Source: Motilibacter aurantiacus (lineage in GTDB: Bacteria > Actinomycetota > Actinomycetes > Motilibacterales > Motilibacteraceae). From it: a stretch of 64,000 nucleotides of DNA. Below, in pieces: positions 49,297 to 57,705 of the stretch. Both the position numbers and the translations under genes were made by a program. The stretch lies in assembly GCF_011250645.1 (NCBI RefSeq), contig NZ_JAANNO010000001.1, positions 518,658 to 582,657 of the forward strand. The letters run 5' to 3'. Below the pieces are notes generated by a model. It worked only from the letters and a program-made list of their open reading frames with translations. It did not search any database and was not told where the DNA came from. Position 1 is the first letter of the stretch, and each line of letters starts with the position of its first letter.

Positions 49297-50055
49297 ATGG
49301 CCCCGAGACGTCCGCCCCGCGACCTGCGCCGTCACGCCCTGCTCGCCGCGGCCCTCACCCTCGGCCTCGCCGGGTGCGCGTACGGCGACGAGCCCGGCTC
49401 GGTGCAGCAGGCAGCGGCCACGTCGCCCTCGTCGCCCTCGCCAGCCGCAGCCGCCACCCCGCCCGGCCCCAGCCCCAGCCCCGAGCGCTCTCAGCCGCGG
49501 CGTACGCCCCGGCCGGCGCCCAGCGCCTCGCCCGCACGCACGCGCGTCGTGACCGCGTCGATGTCGATCCCGGCGCTGGGCCTGCGCGGGCTGAAGGTCG
49601 TCCCCTACACCGGCACCACCGACGACGCGCCGGGCACGCGCATCCAGAACCGCGGGGTAGCGGCCAGCCCGCGAGGAACGGCCGGCGGCGTCGGGCCCGG
49701 GGAGATCGGCAACTACCTCGTCACCGGGCACCGGCTGTCCGCCGGAGGGGTCTTCCGTGAGCTGCCGGCGCTCGAGGAGGGGGACACGGTCACCGTCACC
49801 TCCGACGGGGTCGCCTACACGTACGTCATCACCGGCACCCGCGAGACGTCCTTCCGCTCGCGGACGTCGCTCGCCCGCCAGCGCGCCGCGGTGCCCGGCT
49901 TCCCCGGCCGGAAGCCGACGAAGGCGATGATCACCATCTCCACGTGCGCCACCCCGGAGGACCACGCCGAGGGCAACTACTGGTCCGACCAGTTCGACAA
50001 CCCGGAGCACCGCATCGACAAGATCGGCGTGCTGAGGTCGAGCCGGGAGCTCTGA
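49297..50055 (+). CDS. Lipoprotein-type class E/F-like sortase
   Basis: 252 aa. A signal peptide ends in lipobox LAGC (C27), followed by a Ser/Pro-rich linker to about residue 85 and a sortase barrel. Catalytic H145 is in LVTGHRLSAGG, C217 in ITISTCATPEDHAEGNYWSDQF, and R239 in NPEHRIDKIGVL. A lipid anchor instead of an N-terminal helix is less usual for sortases. No LPxTG-type substrate is encoded in the window. It may attach proteins to peptidoglycan or be specialised for one substrate elsewhere. Confidence 0.85.
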   Translation: MAPRRPPRDLRRHALLAAALTLGLAGCAYGDEPGSVQQAAATSPSSPSPAAAATPPGPSPSPERSQPRRTPRPAPSASPARTRVVTASMSIPALGLRGLKVVPYTGTTDDAPGTRIQNRGVAASPRGTAGGVGPGEIGNYLVTGHRLSAGGVFRELPALEEGDTVTVTSDGVAYTYVITGTRETSFRSRTSLARQRAAVPGFPGRKPTKAMITISTCATPEDHAEGNYWSDQFDNPEHRIDKIGVLRSSREL

Positions 50056-50056
50056 G

Positions 50057-50674
50057 TCAGCCGTCGTCGTCCGGCCGCACCTCGAGGCCGAGGGCGCGGA
50101 CGAGGACGACGGCCTGCTGCACGTCGACGACCGCGCCGCGCAGCTCGACCCCGAGCGGGTCGACCCCCGAGAGGTCCGAGCCGCGCAGGTCGCACCGGGA
50201 GAGGTCGGCTCGGTGCAGCGTGGCCCCGGACAGGTCCAGACCCCGCAGGACCGCACCGGCGCACTTGGCAGCACTGAGGTCGGCTTCACGCATGCGGACG
50301 CCGTCGAAGGACGCCTTGCGCAGGTCCGCCGCTGCCAGGCCCGCGAACGACCAGTCGCCCCCCTCCACCCGCAGCAGGTCGAACGTGCAGCGGGAGAAGG
50401 CGCTGCCGGTCAGCTTGCAGCGGGTGAGCGCGGCGTCGAAGAACGAGCAGCTCGTGAAGGTGCAGCTCAGGAACGCCGAGTCGGCGTGCCGGGAGGCGTT
50501 GAGCTGGCATGCGCGGAACGTGCAGCCGGTGAACGTCGCGCCCACGCTGGACGCCTCGGTGAGGTCGACGTCGACGAAGGTCACCGAGGTGAACGTCCGC
50601 CCCGACAGGTCGAGCCCGTCCCAGTCGGCGCCGCGCACCTCACCACCGGCGGGGACCGCCTCGGGCAGGGCCAC
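50057..50674 (-). CDS. Pentapeptide-repeat protein
   Basis: 205 aa consisting almost wholly of A(D/N)LxX-like pentapeptides, e.g. GADWDGLDLSGRTF, ATFTGCTFRACQLNAS, FLSCTFTSCSFFDAALTRCKL, ADLSAAKCAGAVLRGLDLSGATLHRADLSRCDLRGSDLSG. This forms a right-handed quadrilateral beta-helix. Some relatives (Qnr, MfpA) protect DNA gyrase, but this one has no recognised gyrase-specific loops, so function is open. Many Cys occur in the middle coils. GTG start one base after the YihY gene stop, so the two form an operon. Confidence 0.88.
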   Translation of the reverse strand: MALPEAVPAGGEVRGADWDGLDLSGRTFTSVTFVDVDLTEASSVGATFTGCTFRACQLNASRHADSAFLSCTFTSCSFFDAALTRCKLTGSAFSRCTFDLLRVEGGDWSFAGLAAADLRKASFDGVRMREADLSAAKCAGAVLRGLDLSGATLHRADLSRCDLRGSDLSGVDPLGVELRGAVVDVQQAVVLVRALGLEVRPDDDG

Positions 50675-50675
50675 G

Positions 50676-51650
50676 TCAGCTCCTCGGCCGGAACGTCACG
50701 TCGACCTCCTCGAACCCCTTGGCGCGCTGGGCCTGCGCCTGGGTGGTGTAGGCGGCCTTGTCGCCGGGCGTCAGGTCGACCGCGTCCGTGAACGGGGTCA
50801 GCAGGGCGCGCGGGTGCAGCCGGTCGACCCGGACGACGTTCAGCTCGACGCAGAGGACGACAGCCATGGCGGCAAGGTAGACGAACGCGATCAGGCCGAG
50901 CATGAGGGCGAAGACGCCGTTGGTGTCGCTCGCGGCCTTGACCACCCGGCCCACGTAGACCGCGCCGAAGGTCTGCAACAGCTGCCAGACGACAGCAGCG
51001 GCCACGGCGCCCGGCGCGATGTCGCGTACCCGCAGCCGACGTGCCGTCGCGACGAGGAACGCCAGCAGGAAGACCCCGGTGTTCACCACCACGGACGCGA
51101 GGAGCACGAGCACCCGGATGAGGTCGTCGAGGTCCGCGCCGTACGACCCGGCCGTCGCGCCGAGCGCCGACAGCACCGTCGTGCCGAGGACGGCCAGGCC
51201 CAGCGTGGCCAGCAGTAGCAGCCCGCGCAGGCGGGCCATGATCGGATTGGGCCGGCTGTTGCGCGGCACCCTCCACGCGGTGTTCATCGCGTGCTGCACC
51301 GCCTGCGCCGCGCCGGTCCCGCCGTAGAGGCCGACGACGACCGCGATGACGACGCCGGCCGTTCCGCCGCTGAGCTGTTCCGGGGTCTGCAGCTGCGGCC
51401 CGATGACCGGGAACTGGGACAGCGCGGAGTCGCGGACCTGGACCTGCAGCTCGGGATAGTTGTCGAGCAGGACGCTGAGCAGCGTCGACAGCAGCAGGAG
51501 CACCGGCAGCACCGCGACGATGACGTAGTACGTGATCAGGGCGGCCAGGTAGTTGCCGTGGTCGTCGAAGAACTTGTAGACCACGGCGAGCGGGAACCCG
51601 GCTGCGGGATGGCGGCGCTGGAAACGGTCCAGACGCTCCGTGAGCGACAT
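50676..51650 (-). CDS. YihY/BrkB family membrane protein
   Basis: 324 aa, six helices. Family segments are KFFDDHGNYLAALITYYVIVAVLPVLLLLSTLLSVLL at the N-terminus, GLYGGTGAAQAVQHAMNTAWRVPRNSRPNPIMARLRGL in the middle and GVFALMLGLIAFVYLAAMAVVLCVELNVV at the end. Formerly mis-called ribonuclease BN; role in envelope function unknown. The ATG lacks a strong Shine-Dalgarno. It is divergent from phoD with 168 bases between, holding a perfect palindrome. Confidence 0.9.
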   Translation of the reverse strand: MSLTERLDRFQRRHPAAGFPLAVVYKFFDDHGNYLAALITYYVIVAVLPVLLLLSTLLSVLLDNYPELQVQVRDSALSQFPVIGPQLQTPEQLSGGTAGVVIAVVVGLYGGTGAAQAVQHAMNTAWRVPRNSRPNPIMARLRGLLLLATLGLAVLGTTVLSALGATAGSYGADLDDLIRVLVLLASVVVNTGVFLLAFLVATARRLRVRDIAPGAVAAAVVWQLLQTFGAVYVGRVVKAASDTNGVFALMLGLIAFVYLAAMAVVLCVELNVVRVDRLHPRALLTPFTDAVDLTPGDKAAYTTQAQAQRAKGFEEVDVTFRPRS

Positions 51651-51699
51651 GGGTGCAGCATTCCCGATGCTTGCGCTCCGGAACTGTGCGGTGATCACG

Positions 51700-51722
51700 G
51701 GCCTGGGGGGCGCCCCCAGGCC
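51700..51722. promoter_or_regulatory. 10-bp-arm palindrome between yihY and phoD
   Basis: Perfect arms GGCCTGGGGG and CCCCCAGGCC around a three-base centre, in the intergenic region of two divergent genes, where terminators are not expected. It may be an operator, or a structured leader for one of the two mRNAs. Confidence 0.4.
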
Positions 51723-51818
51723 GCGCGGGCCGCGCAGCCCCGACCGGACGCGTCCGGTTCGTCCCGGCGTAAGGCTGCGGCCACCCGGACAGCAGCAACG
51801 GCCACTAGACCCGTGCGC

Positions 51819-53408
51819 ATGCCGACCCCGCCTTCTCGTCCCGACGCCGCGCTCGACCGCCGCCGCTTCCTCGCCGCGGTCGGGGGCGTCGCGGGCCTGG
51901 CGGTCGCCGCCCAGGTGCCCGCGGAGCTCAGCGCCTTCGCCGCGGTCCGCGAGAAGGACGAATACCCGTTCACGCTCGGCGTCGCGTCCGGCGACCCCAC
52001 GTCCGACGGCGTCGTGCTCTGGACGCGGCTCGCCCCACGGCCGTTCGAGCCGGGCTACGGCATGCGCGAGAAGACGACGAACGTGCACTGGCGGGTCGCC
52101 TCCGACCCGGCGATGACGAGAAGCGTCCGGCACGGGACGGCGCGGGTCAGCCCTGCCCTCGGGCACTCGGTGCACGTGGAGGTCGAGGGGCTGCAGCCGG
52201 ACCGCGAGTACTACTACCAGTTCCGCTACCACGGCCACTACACGCCGGTCGCGCGCACCCGGACCCTGCCCGCGCCCGGTGCTGCGGTGAACGACCTGAC
52301 GTTCGCGTTCGTCTCCTGTCAGGACTACAGCAGCGGCTACTACCCGTCCTACCGCTTCATCGCGGAGGACGACCTCGACCTGGTCGTCCACCTCGGCGAC
52401 TACGTCTACGAGGGCTCCATCGGCGCCGACGGCGGCAACCGGCGTACGCCCGTCCCGGCCGCCGCCCGCCCGGCGCCGCGCACCCTCGACCAGTGGCGCA
52501 TGCGCTACGCGCTCTACAAGAGCGACCCGGACCTGCAGGCGGCGCACGCCGCGCACCCGTTCCTGGTCACCTGGGACGACCACGAGGTCGTCAACGACTA
52601 CGCCGGCACCGAGGCAAACCGGCAGCCGGACATCTCCGCCCTGCGGGCCGCGGCGTACCAGGCCTACTACGAGCACCAGCCGCTGCGCCGGCGCTCCATC
52701 CCGGTCGACGGCAACATGACCCTCTACCGGCGGATCCAGTACGGCGACCTCGCCCAGCTGGACATGCTCGACGGGCGGCAGTACCGCGACGTGCCGCCCT
52801 GCGGCTGGGGCGAGGCGCAGGCCTGTGCCGCCGCGTACGACCCCGAGATCACCATGCTCGGCCGACCGCAGGAGAAGTGGCTCCTCGACGGGCTCACCGC
52901 GTCCACGGCCCGCTGGAACATCCTCGGCAACAACGTCATGGCGGCCCGGCTCGACCACGACGGCGCGAAGGGCGAGCTGCTCTGGCACGACGCGTGGGAC
53001 GGCTTCCCCGCGGCGCGCAACCGGCTGACGGGCCACATCCAGGACGTCGGGGTGCGCAACGCGGTCTTCGTGACCGGCGACTGGCACTCCACGTTCGTCA
53101 ACGACGTCAAGCGCGACTTCGACGCCCCGGACTCGCCGGTGGTGGCGACCGAGTTCGTCGGGACGTCGATCTCGACCAACGGTGACGCGCCGGTCTACGG
53201 CCCGTACTACGGGCCCATGATCGGTTTCAACCCGCACATCAGGTTCTTCGACGGTGACCGCCGGGGGCACGTGCGCTGCACCGTCGGCCGCGACCAGTGG
53301 CGCACCGACCTGCAGATGGTCGACACGGTGAGCCGGCGGGACGCGCGCGCGTACACCCACGCGTCCTTCGTGGTGGACGACCGGGTGCCCGGCGCCCGCC
53401 GCATTTGA
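51819..53408 (+). CDS. phoD: Alkaline phosphatase D family protein (Tat-exported)
   Basis: 529 aa. A twin-arginine signal LDRRRFLAAVGGVAGLAVAA begins at residue 12. The core has PFTLGVASGDPTSDGVVLWTRLAP, the Fe/Ca-centre segments VSCQDY, VHLGDYVYEG, TWDDHEVVNDYAG and the C-terminal VFVTGDWHSTFVND. PhoD enzymes are secreted phosphodiesterase/monoesterases with Fe and Ca, acting on teichoic acids and phosphoesters. ATG 51819 starts six bases after an in-frame GTG. It heads a run of three secreted phosphorus-releasing enzymes. Confidence 0.93.
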   Translation: MPTPPSRPDAALDRRRFLAAVGGVAGLAVAAQVPAELSAFAAVREKDEYPFTLGVASGDPTSDGVVLWTRLAPRPFEPGYGMREKTTNVHWRVASDPAMTRSVRHGTARVSPALGHSVHVEVEGLQPDREYYYQFRYHGHYTPVARTRTLPAPGAAVNDLTFAFVSCQDYSSGYYPSYRFIAEDDLDLVVHLGDYVYEGSIGADGGNRRTPVPAAARPAPRTLDQWRMRYALYKSDPDLQAAHAAHPFLVTWDDHEVVNDYAGTEANRQPDISALRAAAYQAYYEHQPLRRRSIPVDGNMTLYRRIQYGDLAQLDMLDGRQYRDVPPCGWGEAQACAAAYDPEITMLGRPQEKWLLDGLTASTARWNILGNNVMAARLDHDGAKGELLWHDAWDGFPAARNRLTGHIQDVGVRNAVFVTGDWHSTFVNDVKRDFDAPDSPVVATEFVGTSISTNGDAPVYGPYYGPMIGFNPHIRFFDGDRRGHVRCTVGRDQWRTDLQMVDTVSRRDARAYTHASFVVDDRVPGARRI

Positions 53409-53443
53409 GCCCCCTTCAGCAGCGAGCCCTCCGGAGGCCAGCC

Positions 53444-55093
53444 ATGCCCCTTCCTGCCCTGCACCGCCGCCGTGCCACCCGCGCGGGCCTGGCGCTGGCG
53501 GCGCTGGTGACGACCGCCGCCGCACCGACCATGCTGACCGCCTCCGGCCCCGCTGTGGCTGCCGACCGGCACGGACGCGACAAGGACCTGCGGATCACCG
53601 ATCTGCAGATCATGGGTACGCACAACACGTACCACCGGGAGCTGTCGGAGGCCGAGAAGCAGGTACAGCTCGCCTCCGGGGCGGCCAACCGCAACCTCTG
53701 GTACGCCCACGCGGGCATCGCTGACCAGCTGGAGCGGCAGGCCGTTCGCGGGCTCGAGCTCGACCTGTTCCGCGACCCGCAGGGCGGGCTGTACAAGGCC
53801 CCCCTAATACGCCGTCTCGCCGGCCTCTCCCCCGAGCACCCGGCTGCCACGGCGATGTCGCAGCCCGGCATCAAGGTGCTGCACGTCGCGGACTTCGACT
53901 ACAACAGCACCTGCTGGACGTTCAGGGACTGCCTCACGCAGGTGAAGTCCTGGTCCGACGCCCACCCCGACCACGTGCCGATCCCGATCATGGTGGAGCT
54001 CAAGACCTCCGACGCCGCCGTGGTGCGCGCCGGTGGGGTCACCGCGCCGGCCTGGGACGCAGCCGGCCTGGACGAGATGGACGCCGAGATCCGGTCGGTC
54101 TTCGCGCCCGGCGACCTGATCACGCCCGACGACGTGCGCGGCGCGCACGCGACGCTGGAGCAGGCCGTGCTCGAGGACGGCTGGCCGAAGCTCGAGGGCT
54201 CGCGGGGGAAGGTGTTCTTCCTCATGGACCAGGGCGGTGCGATCCGCGACGCCTACCGGTCCGGCGGCCGCGACGTCCTGCAGGGGCGCGCCGCGTTCAC
54301 GAACTCTCTCGCCGGCCAGCCGGACGCGGCTTTCCTGAAGCTCAACAACCCGACCTCGTCCGGCTTCCACCAGATCCGCGAGGCGGTGAGGAAGGGCTAC
54401 TACGTGCGCACGCGCTCGGACGAGCCGATCTCCACCGTCAGCTCGGGGGACACCGGGATGCGCGACGCCGCCCTCTCGAGCGGCGCCCAGCTCATCAGCA
54501 CCGACTTCCCGGTGGCCGGCATGGCGGCCCGCTACGGCACCGACTTCGTCGCGGAGCTGCCCGGTGGCGTCCCCGTGCGCTGCAACCCGGTCACCGCGAC
54601 GAGCCGGTGCCGGGACGACGACCTCGAGGAGCCGCGTAGCGCCGCGGCAGCCCCGAACGACGGCGGCTTCGCCTTCGAGGCGGAGGACCTGCTGCCGGCG
54701 CTGCGCAACGACGCACCGCTCGAGGCGTCGGGCAACTCCAGCGGCATCGCCTGGTCCGGCGGAGCGCACCTCTGGATGAGCTCGACACGTGCGGGCCAGT
54801 CGTTCACGGTGCCCTTCAACCTGACCGGCAAGGGCGGGCGTTTCGCCCTGCGGGCGGCGTTCACACAGAAGGCCGAGTACTCGCAGGTGCAGATCAGCGT
54901 CGACGGCAAGCCGGTCGGCGGGCCGGTGGACACGTACGCCCCGACGATCCGGCTGTCGGAGCTGATCGACCTGGGGACGCTCGACCTGCGCGGTGGGCGA
55001 CACGAGCTGACGGCCACCGCCGTGGGCAGGAACGCCGCCGCCACGAGCTACCGGATCAGCCTCGACCGCGTCGTGCTCAGCCCTGCCCGCTGA
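53444..55093 (+). CDS. Secreted Ca2+-dependent phosphatidylinositol-specific phospholipase C-like protein
   Basis: 549 aa with a signal peptide (RRRATRAGLALAALVTTAAA, cleaved after AVAA near residue 40). PI-PLC fold: DLQIMGTHNTYHRE with catalytic H60, ADQLERQAVRGLELDLFRD, IMVELKTSD, DVRGAHATLEQAV, FLMDQ and AQLISTDFPV. The C-terminal 130 residues look like a carbohydrate-binding-type beta sandwich (FTVPFNLTGKGGRFALRAAFTQKAEYSQVQISVDGKPV). ATG has GGAGG upstream. Starts 35 bases after phoD, probably on the same transcript. Substrate (phosphoinositides or glycerophosphodiesters) not proven. Confidence 0.88.
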   Translation: MPLPALHRRRATRAGLALAALVTTAAAPTMLTASGPAVAADRHGRDKDLRITDLQIMGTHNTYHRELSEAEKQVQLASGAANRNLWYAHAGIADQLERQAVRGLELDLFRDPQGGLYKAPLIRRLAGLSPEHPAATAMSQPGIKVLHVADFDYNSTCWTFRDCLTQVKSWSDAHPDHVPIPIMVELKTSDAAVVRAGGVTAPAWDAAGLDEMDAEIRSVFAPGDLITPDDVRGAHATLEQAVLEDGWPKLEGSRGKVFFLMDQGGAIRDAYRSGGRDVLQGRAAFTNSLAGQPDAAFLKLNNPTSSGFHQIREAVRKGYYVRTRSDEPISTVSSGDTGMRDAALSSGAQLISTDFPVAGMAARYGTDFVAELPGGVPVRCNPVTATSRCRDDDLEEPRSAAAAPNDGGFAFEAEDLLPALRNDAPLEASGNSSGIAWSGGAHLWMSSTRAGQSFTVPFNLTGKGGRFALRAAFTQKAEYSQVQISVDGKPVGGPVDTYAPTIRLSELIDLGTLDLRGGRHELTATAVGRNAAATSYRISLDRVVLSPAR

Positions 55094-55146
55094 CCTGGGC
55101 TTCACCAAGCTCGCTTCACCGATCCGTGCTTCTCCGGAAGGAATCC

Positions 55147-56469
55147 ATGCTGCGCTGGACTGCAGTGCGTCGGGTGCTCGCCGTGTCCGCCCTGCCCGGG
55201 CTCGCCGTGCTCGGCGTCCCCGGGACGGGCTCCGCCGCGAGCGACAAGCTCGCTCTGCACCCGGTCACGGCCAGGGCCGAGACGGCGTCCAGCTTCGACG
55301 ACGCGGCCGGGGGCGACGCCGACGCGGACGACCCGGCGATCTGGGTGTCGCCGACGGAGCCGGCGCAGAGCGTCGTGCTGGGGACGCTGAAGAACGGCGG
55401 CCTGACGGTGTTCGACCTCGCCGGCCGCACGCTGCAGCACGTTTCCACGCCTCCGGCGCCGGGCGAGGGGCTGGAGGCCGGCCGCTTCAACAACGTCGAC
55501 ATCCTGCAGCGGGTCGCCTGGGGGAACGGCACCGCCGACATCGCCGTCGTGACCGACCGGGGACGCGACCGGCTGCGCTTCTACCTCATCGACCCGCGCG
55601 GATCCGCCGCCGGCGACGCGGTGCTCCGGGACGTCACCGCCCCCGACGTCCCGCGGTTGTTCAGCGCCACCGAGGCGGACGTGGAGGGGCAGCGCACCGG
55701 GTACGGGCTCGCCCTGCGCGCCGCGCCCGGCGGCGGGCTGCCCTACGCGGTCGTCAGCCGCCGGCACGAGACGCGGATCGGGCTCTTCGCGCTCCGCGCG
55801 GTCGGCGGCCTTCTGACGTACGCCCCGGCCGCCTCCGTCGACCTGCCTGCGCGCTTCGCCGTGGCCGGCGGCACCTGGTCCCCGTGCCAGGACCCGGGCG
55901 AGCGCCCGCAGGTCGAGGGCATGGTCGTCGACGGCGAGACGGACACGCTGTACGCCGCCCAGGAGGACGTCGGCGTCTGGCGGGTACCCCTGAGCGCCAG
56001 CGGGTTCGGGAAGCCGAAGCTGGTCGAGAAGACGCGCAGCTTCGGGCTCGAGGCCGAGTTCGACGAGGAGACCGAGGAGTGCGTGCCGACCGGCGGAGGC
56101 ACCCCGGCAGCCGGCGCCGTGCTGGAGGCCGACGCCGAGGGGCTGACGATCGCCCGCAGCGCGGGCGGGCGGGACCTGCTCCTCGCGTCGAGCCAGGGCG
56201 ACAGCACGTTCGCGGTCTTCGCGCTGCGGCACGCCTCGCCGCGGCTGGTCGGCCGGGTGGAGGTCACGGACGGCACGGTGGACGGCGTCCAGCACAGCGA
56301 TGGCGCCGCGGTCACCACGACTCCGCTCGGCCCCGCGTTCCCGAACGGGATGCTCGTCGTCCACGACGGGGAGAACACGCCCCGCACCGTCGACGCCGAG
56401 GGCGACGAGCGGACCGACACGAACTTCAAGCTCGTCGACTGGCAGGACGTGCAGATGACGCTGCGGTGA
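55147..56469 (+). CDS. Beta-propeller phytase (3-phytase) family protein
   Basis: 440 aa, secreted (signal peptide RRVLAVSALPGLAVLGVPGTGSAA). The phytase hallmark GDADADDPAIWVSP lies at residues about 56-69, with further Ca-site regions FNNVDI, VTDRGRDRLRFYLID, VEGMVVDGETDTLYAAQEDVGVWR, EADAEGLTI and the C-terminal GMLVVHDGENTP...TNFKLVDWQDV. These calcium-dependent enzymes release phosphate from phytate in soil. ATG 55147 follows GGAAGG. Third gene of the phosphate-scavenging run; its stop overlaps the next gene. Confidence 0.92.
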   Translation: MLRWTAVRRVLAVSALPGLAVLGVPGTGSAASDKLALHPVTARAETASSFDDAAGGDADADDPAIWVSPTEPAQSVVLGTLKNGGLTVFDLAGRTLQHVSTPPAPGEGLEAGRFNNVDILQRVAWGNGTADIAVVTDRGRDRLRFYLIDPRGSAAGDAVLRDVTAPDVPRLFSATEADVEGQRTGYGLALRAAPGGGLPYAVVSRRHETRIGLFALRAVGGLLTYAPAASVDLPARFAVAGGTWSPCQDPGERPQVEGMVVDGETDTLYAAQEDVGVWRVPLSASGFGKPKLVEKTRSFGLEAEFDEETEECVPTGGGTPAAGAVLEADAEGLTIARSAGGRDLLLASSQGDSTFAVFALRHASPRLVGRVEVTDGTVDGVQHSDGAAVTTTPLGPAFPNGMLVVHDGENTPRTVDAEGDERTDTNFKLVDWQDVQMTLR

Positions 56470-56864
56470 GGGAGCTGCCCGTGGGGCGCGCCCGGCTGCG
56501 CGCCCCGGGGCTCCCGTGGCTGCTGGCGGGGGTCGTCGTGGTGCCGACGTGCGCCCTGCTGAGCCTGGTCGCGATCGTCCTGCCGCGGGGGCAGGTCGTC
56601 GGCAGCCCCGGCAAGATCTGCACGCTGTCCCCGCCCGAGGGCGCTCCGGGGGCGCCCCACCGCGCGGTCGACGTGGAGCGGGTGTGGTGGCCGCTCGGCA
56701 TGCGCCGCCGCTACGAGAACGACGCGGGGAACGTGGTCGGGGCAGGGCCGACGTCCTGGGACATGACCGTGCTGCTCGCCCTTGCGGCGGGTGCCGCCGG
56801 AGTCCGGGCGCTGGTCGCCGCTGCGCTGCTCACCAAACGGGCCGTGATCGGCCGGAGTGCGTGA
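56466..56864 (+). CDS. Hypothetical two-helix membrane protein
   Basis: 132 aa. TM1 spans about residues 17-40 (LPWLLAGVVVVPTCALLSLVAIVLP) and TM2 about 98-122 (VLLALAAGAAGVRALVAAALL). The loop between (GKICTLSPPEGAPG...RAVDVERVWWPLGMRRRYE) would face the outside if both ends are cytoplasmic. No known family. GTG overlaps the phytase stop by four bases, so it is translated with the phytase; a role in that cluster is possible but unproven. It is convergent with the next gene, with no base between the two stops. Confidence 0.75.
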   Translation: MRELPVGRARLRAPGLPWLLAGVVVVPTCALLSLVAIVLPRGQVVGSPGKICTLSPPEGAPGAPHRAVDVERVWWPLGMRRRYENDAGNVVGAGPTSWDMTVLLALAAGAAGVRALVAAALLTKRAVIGRSA

Positions 56865-57110
56865 CTACTCGTCCTCGGACGCCGCGGCCGAGTCGAGCCG
56901 GCCGCGGGTGCGGTCCAGGCGCGCCGCGATCGCCTCGGAGACCGCGTCGCGCTGCTTGGACAGCAGCTTGAGGCTGAGGATGCTCGACACGACCAGCGCG
57001 ATGAGCAGGGCCAGCACGCCGTTCACGCCCATGAGCGACAGGACGAGCGCCACCACGACGAGGAGCGCAGTGCGCATGGCGAAGAACACGAGGACGGGGT
57101 GGCGCTGCAC
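56865..57110 (-). CDS. DUF4229 family small membrane protein
   Basis: 81 aa. Two helices (VFFAMRTALLVVVALVLSLM and GVLALLIALVVSSILSLKLL) followed by a charged tail KQRDAVSEAIAARLDRTRGRLDSAAASEDE. The RTALLVV start and SSILSLKLLSKQRDAV are typical of the actinobacterial DUF4229 family, often found near menaquinone and cytochrome c maturation genes. GTG 57110 is used; ATG 57077 would cut into the first helix. Function unknown. Confidence 0.8.
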   Translation of the reverse strand: MQRHPVLVFFAMRTALLVVVALVLSLMGVNGVLALLIALVVSSILSLKLLSKQRDAVSEAIAARLDRTRGRLDSAAASEDE

Positions 57111-57178
57111 ACCCCGAGCGTACGCCGCCTGAGCTCGCCGGCCTGCCGTACCGGGTGCAACCGGCCTACGCTGGGCCT

Positions 57179-57556
57179 GTGCTGAGGGTACTCACCGTCC
57201 TGATCCCGCTCGCCCTGCTCGTGTGGGCGCTGGTCGACTGCCTCCAGACCCGGGAGGAGGACATCAAGGGCATGCCCAAGGTGCTCTGGGTCCTCTTCAT
57301 GCTGCTCATCCCGCTGGTCGGCTCGCTGGTCTGGATCTTCGCGGGCAAGGACCGGCGGCGCCAGCGCCCGGCGGGCAACGGGCAGCCGTACGCCGCCGGG
57401 CCCGCCGGCCCCTACGGCGGCTCCCGCCCCGTCGCGCCGGACGACGACCCGAACTTCCTGGAGCGGCTGCGGCTGCACAAGCTCGAGCAGGACCTCAAGG
57501 CGCGTGAGGAGAAGCTGCGCCGCGAGGAGGGCGGCGACGACGACCGCCGCCCCTGA
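57179..57556 (+). CDS. PLD nuclease N-terminal domain membrane protein
   Basis: About 125 aa. Two helices (VLTVLIPLALLVWALVDCLQT and MPKVLWVLFMLLIPLVGSLVWIFAGK) form the PLDc_N domain; a polar linker and a charged helix (LERLRLHKLEQDLKAREEKLRREE) follow. There is no phospholipase catalytic motif; the domain is only a membrane module. GTG 57179 is preferred: a TACGCT -10-like hexamer ends seven bases before it, predicting a leaderless mRNA. GTG 57155 is an alternative. A bidirectional hairpin lies downstream. Confidence 0.82.
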   Translation: MLRVLTVLIPLALLVWALVDCLQTREEDIKGMPKVLWVLFMLLIPLVGSLVWIFAGKDRRRQRPAGNGQPYAAGPAGPYGGSRPVAPDDDPNFLERLRLHKLEQDLKAREEKLRREEGGDDDRRP

Positions 57557-57656
57557 GCCGTCCCCCACGTCCCTCGGGCGGCACTGGCTGTCGCGTCCGC
57601 AGCAGCGGGCGCCCATGCCCTGGCGAGGCCGAGGACCGGTGGCACGGACGTCGGCG

Positions 57657-57682
57657 CCCGCTGCCGTTCCTCCGGCAGCGGG
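57657..57682. terminator. Bidirectional terminator hairpin between convergent genes
   Basis: Perfect 10-bp arms CCCGCTGCCG and CGGCAGCGGG around a six-base loop, between the rightward PLDc_N gene (stop 57556) and the leftward ccsB (stop 57706). The symmetry can serve both transcripts. Confidence 0.65.
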
Positions 57683-57705
57683 CACCGACGTGCGTCGAGC
57701 GGCGG

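Noticed and set aside
53804-55108. Long minus-strand frame opposite the PI-PLC gene
   Set aside because: Shadow of the conserved secreted enzyme; composition is Arg/Val/Gly-rich and no family is recognisable.
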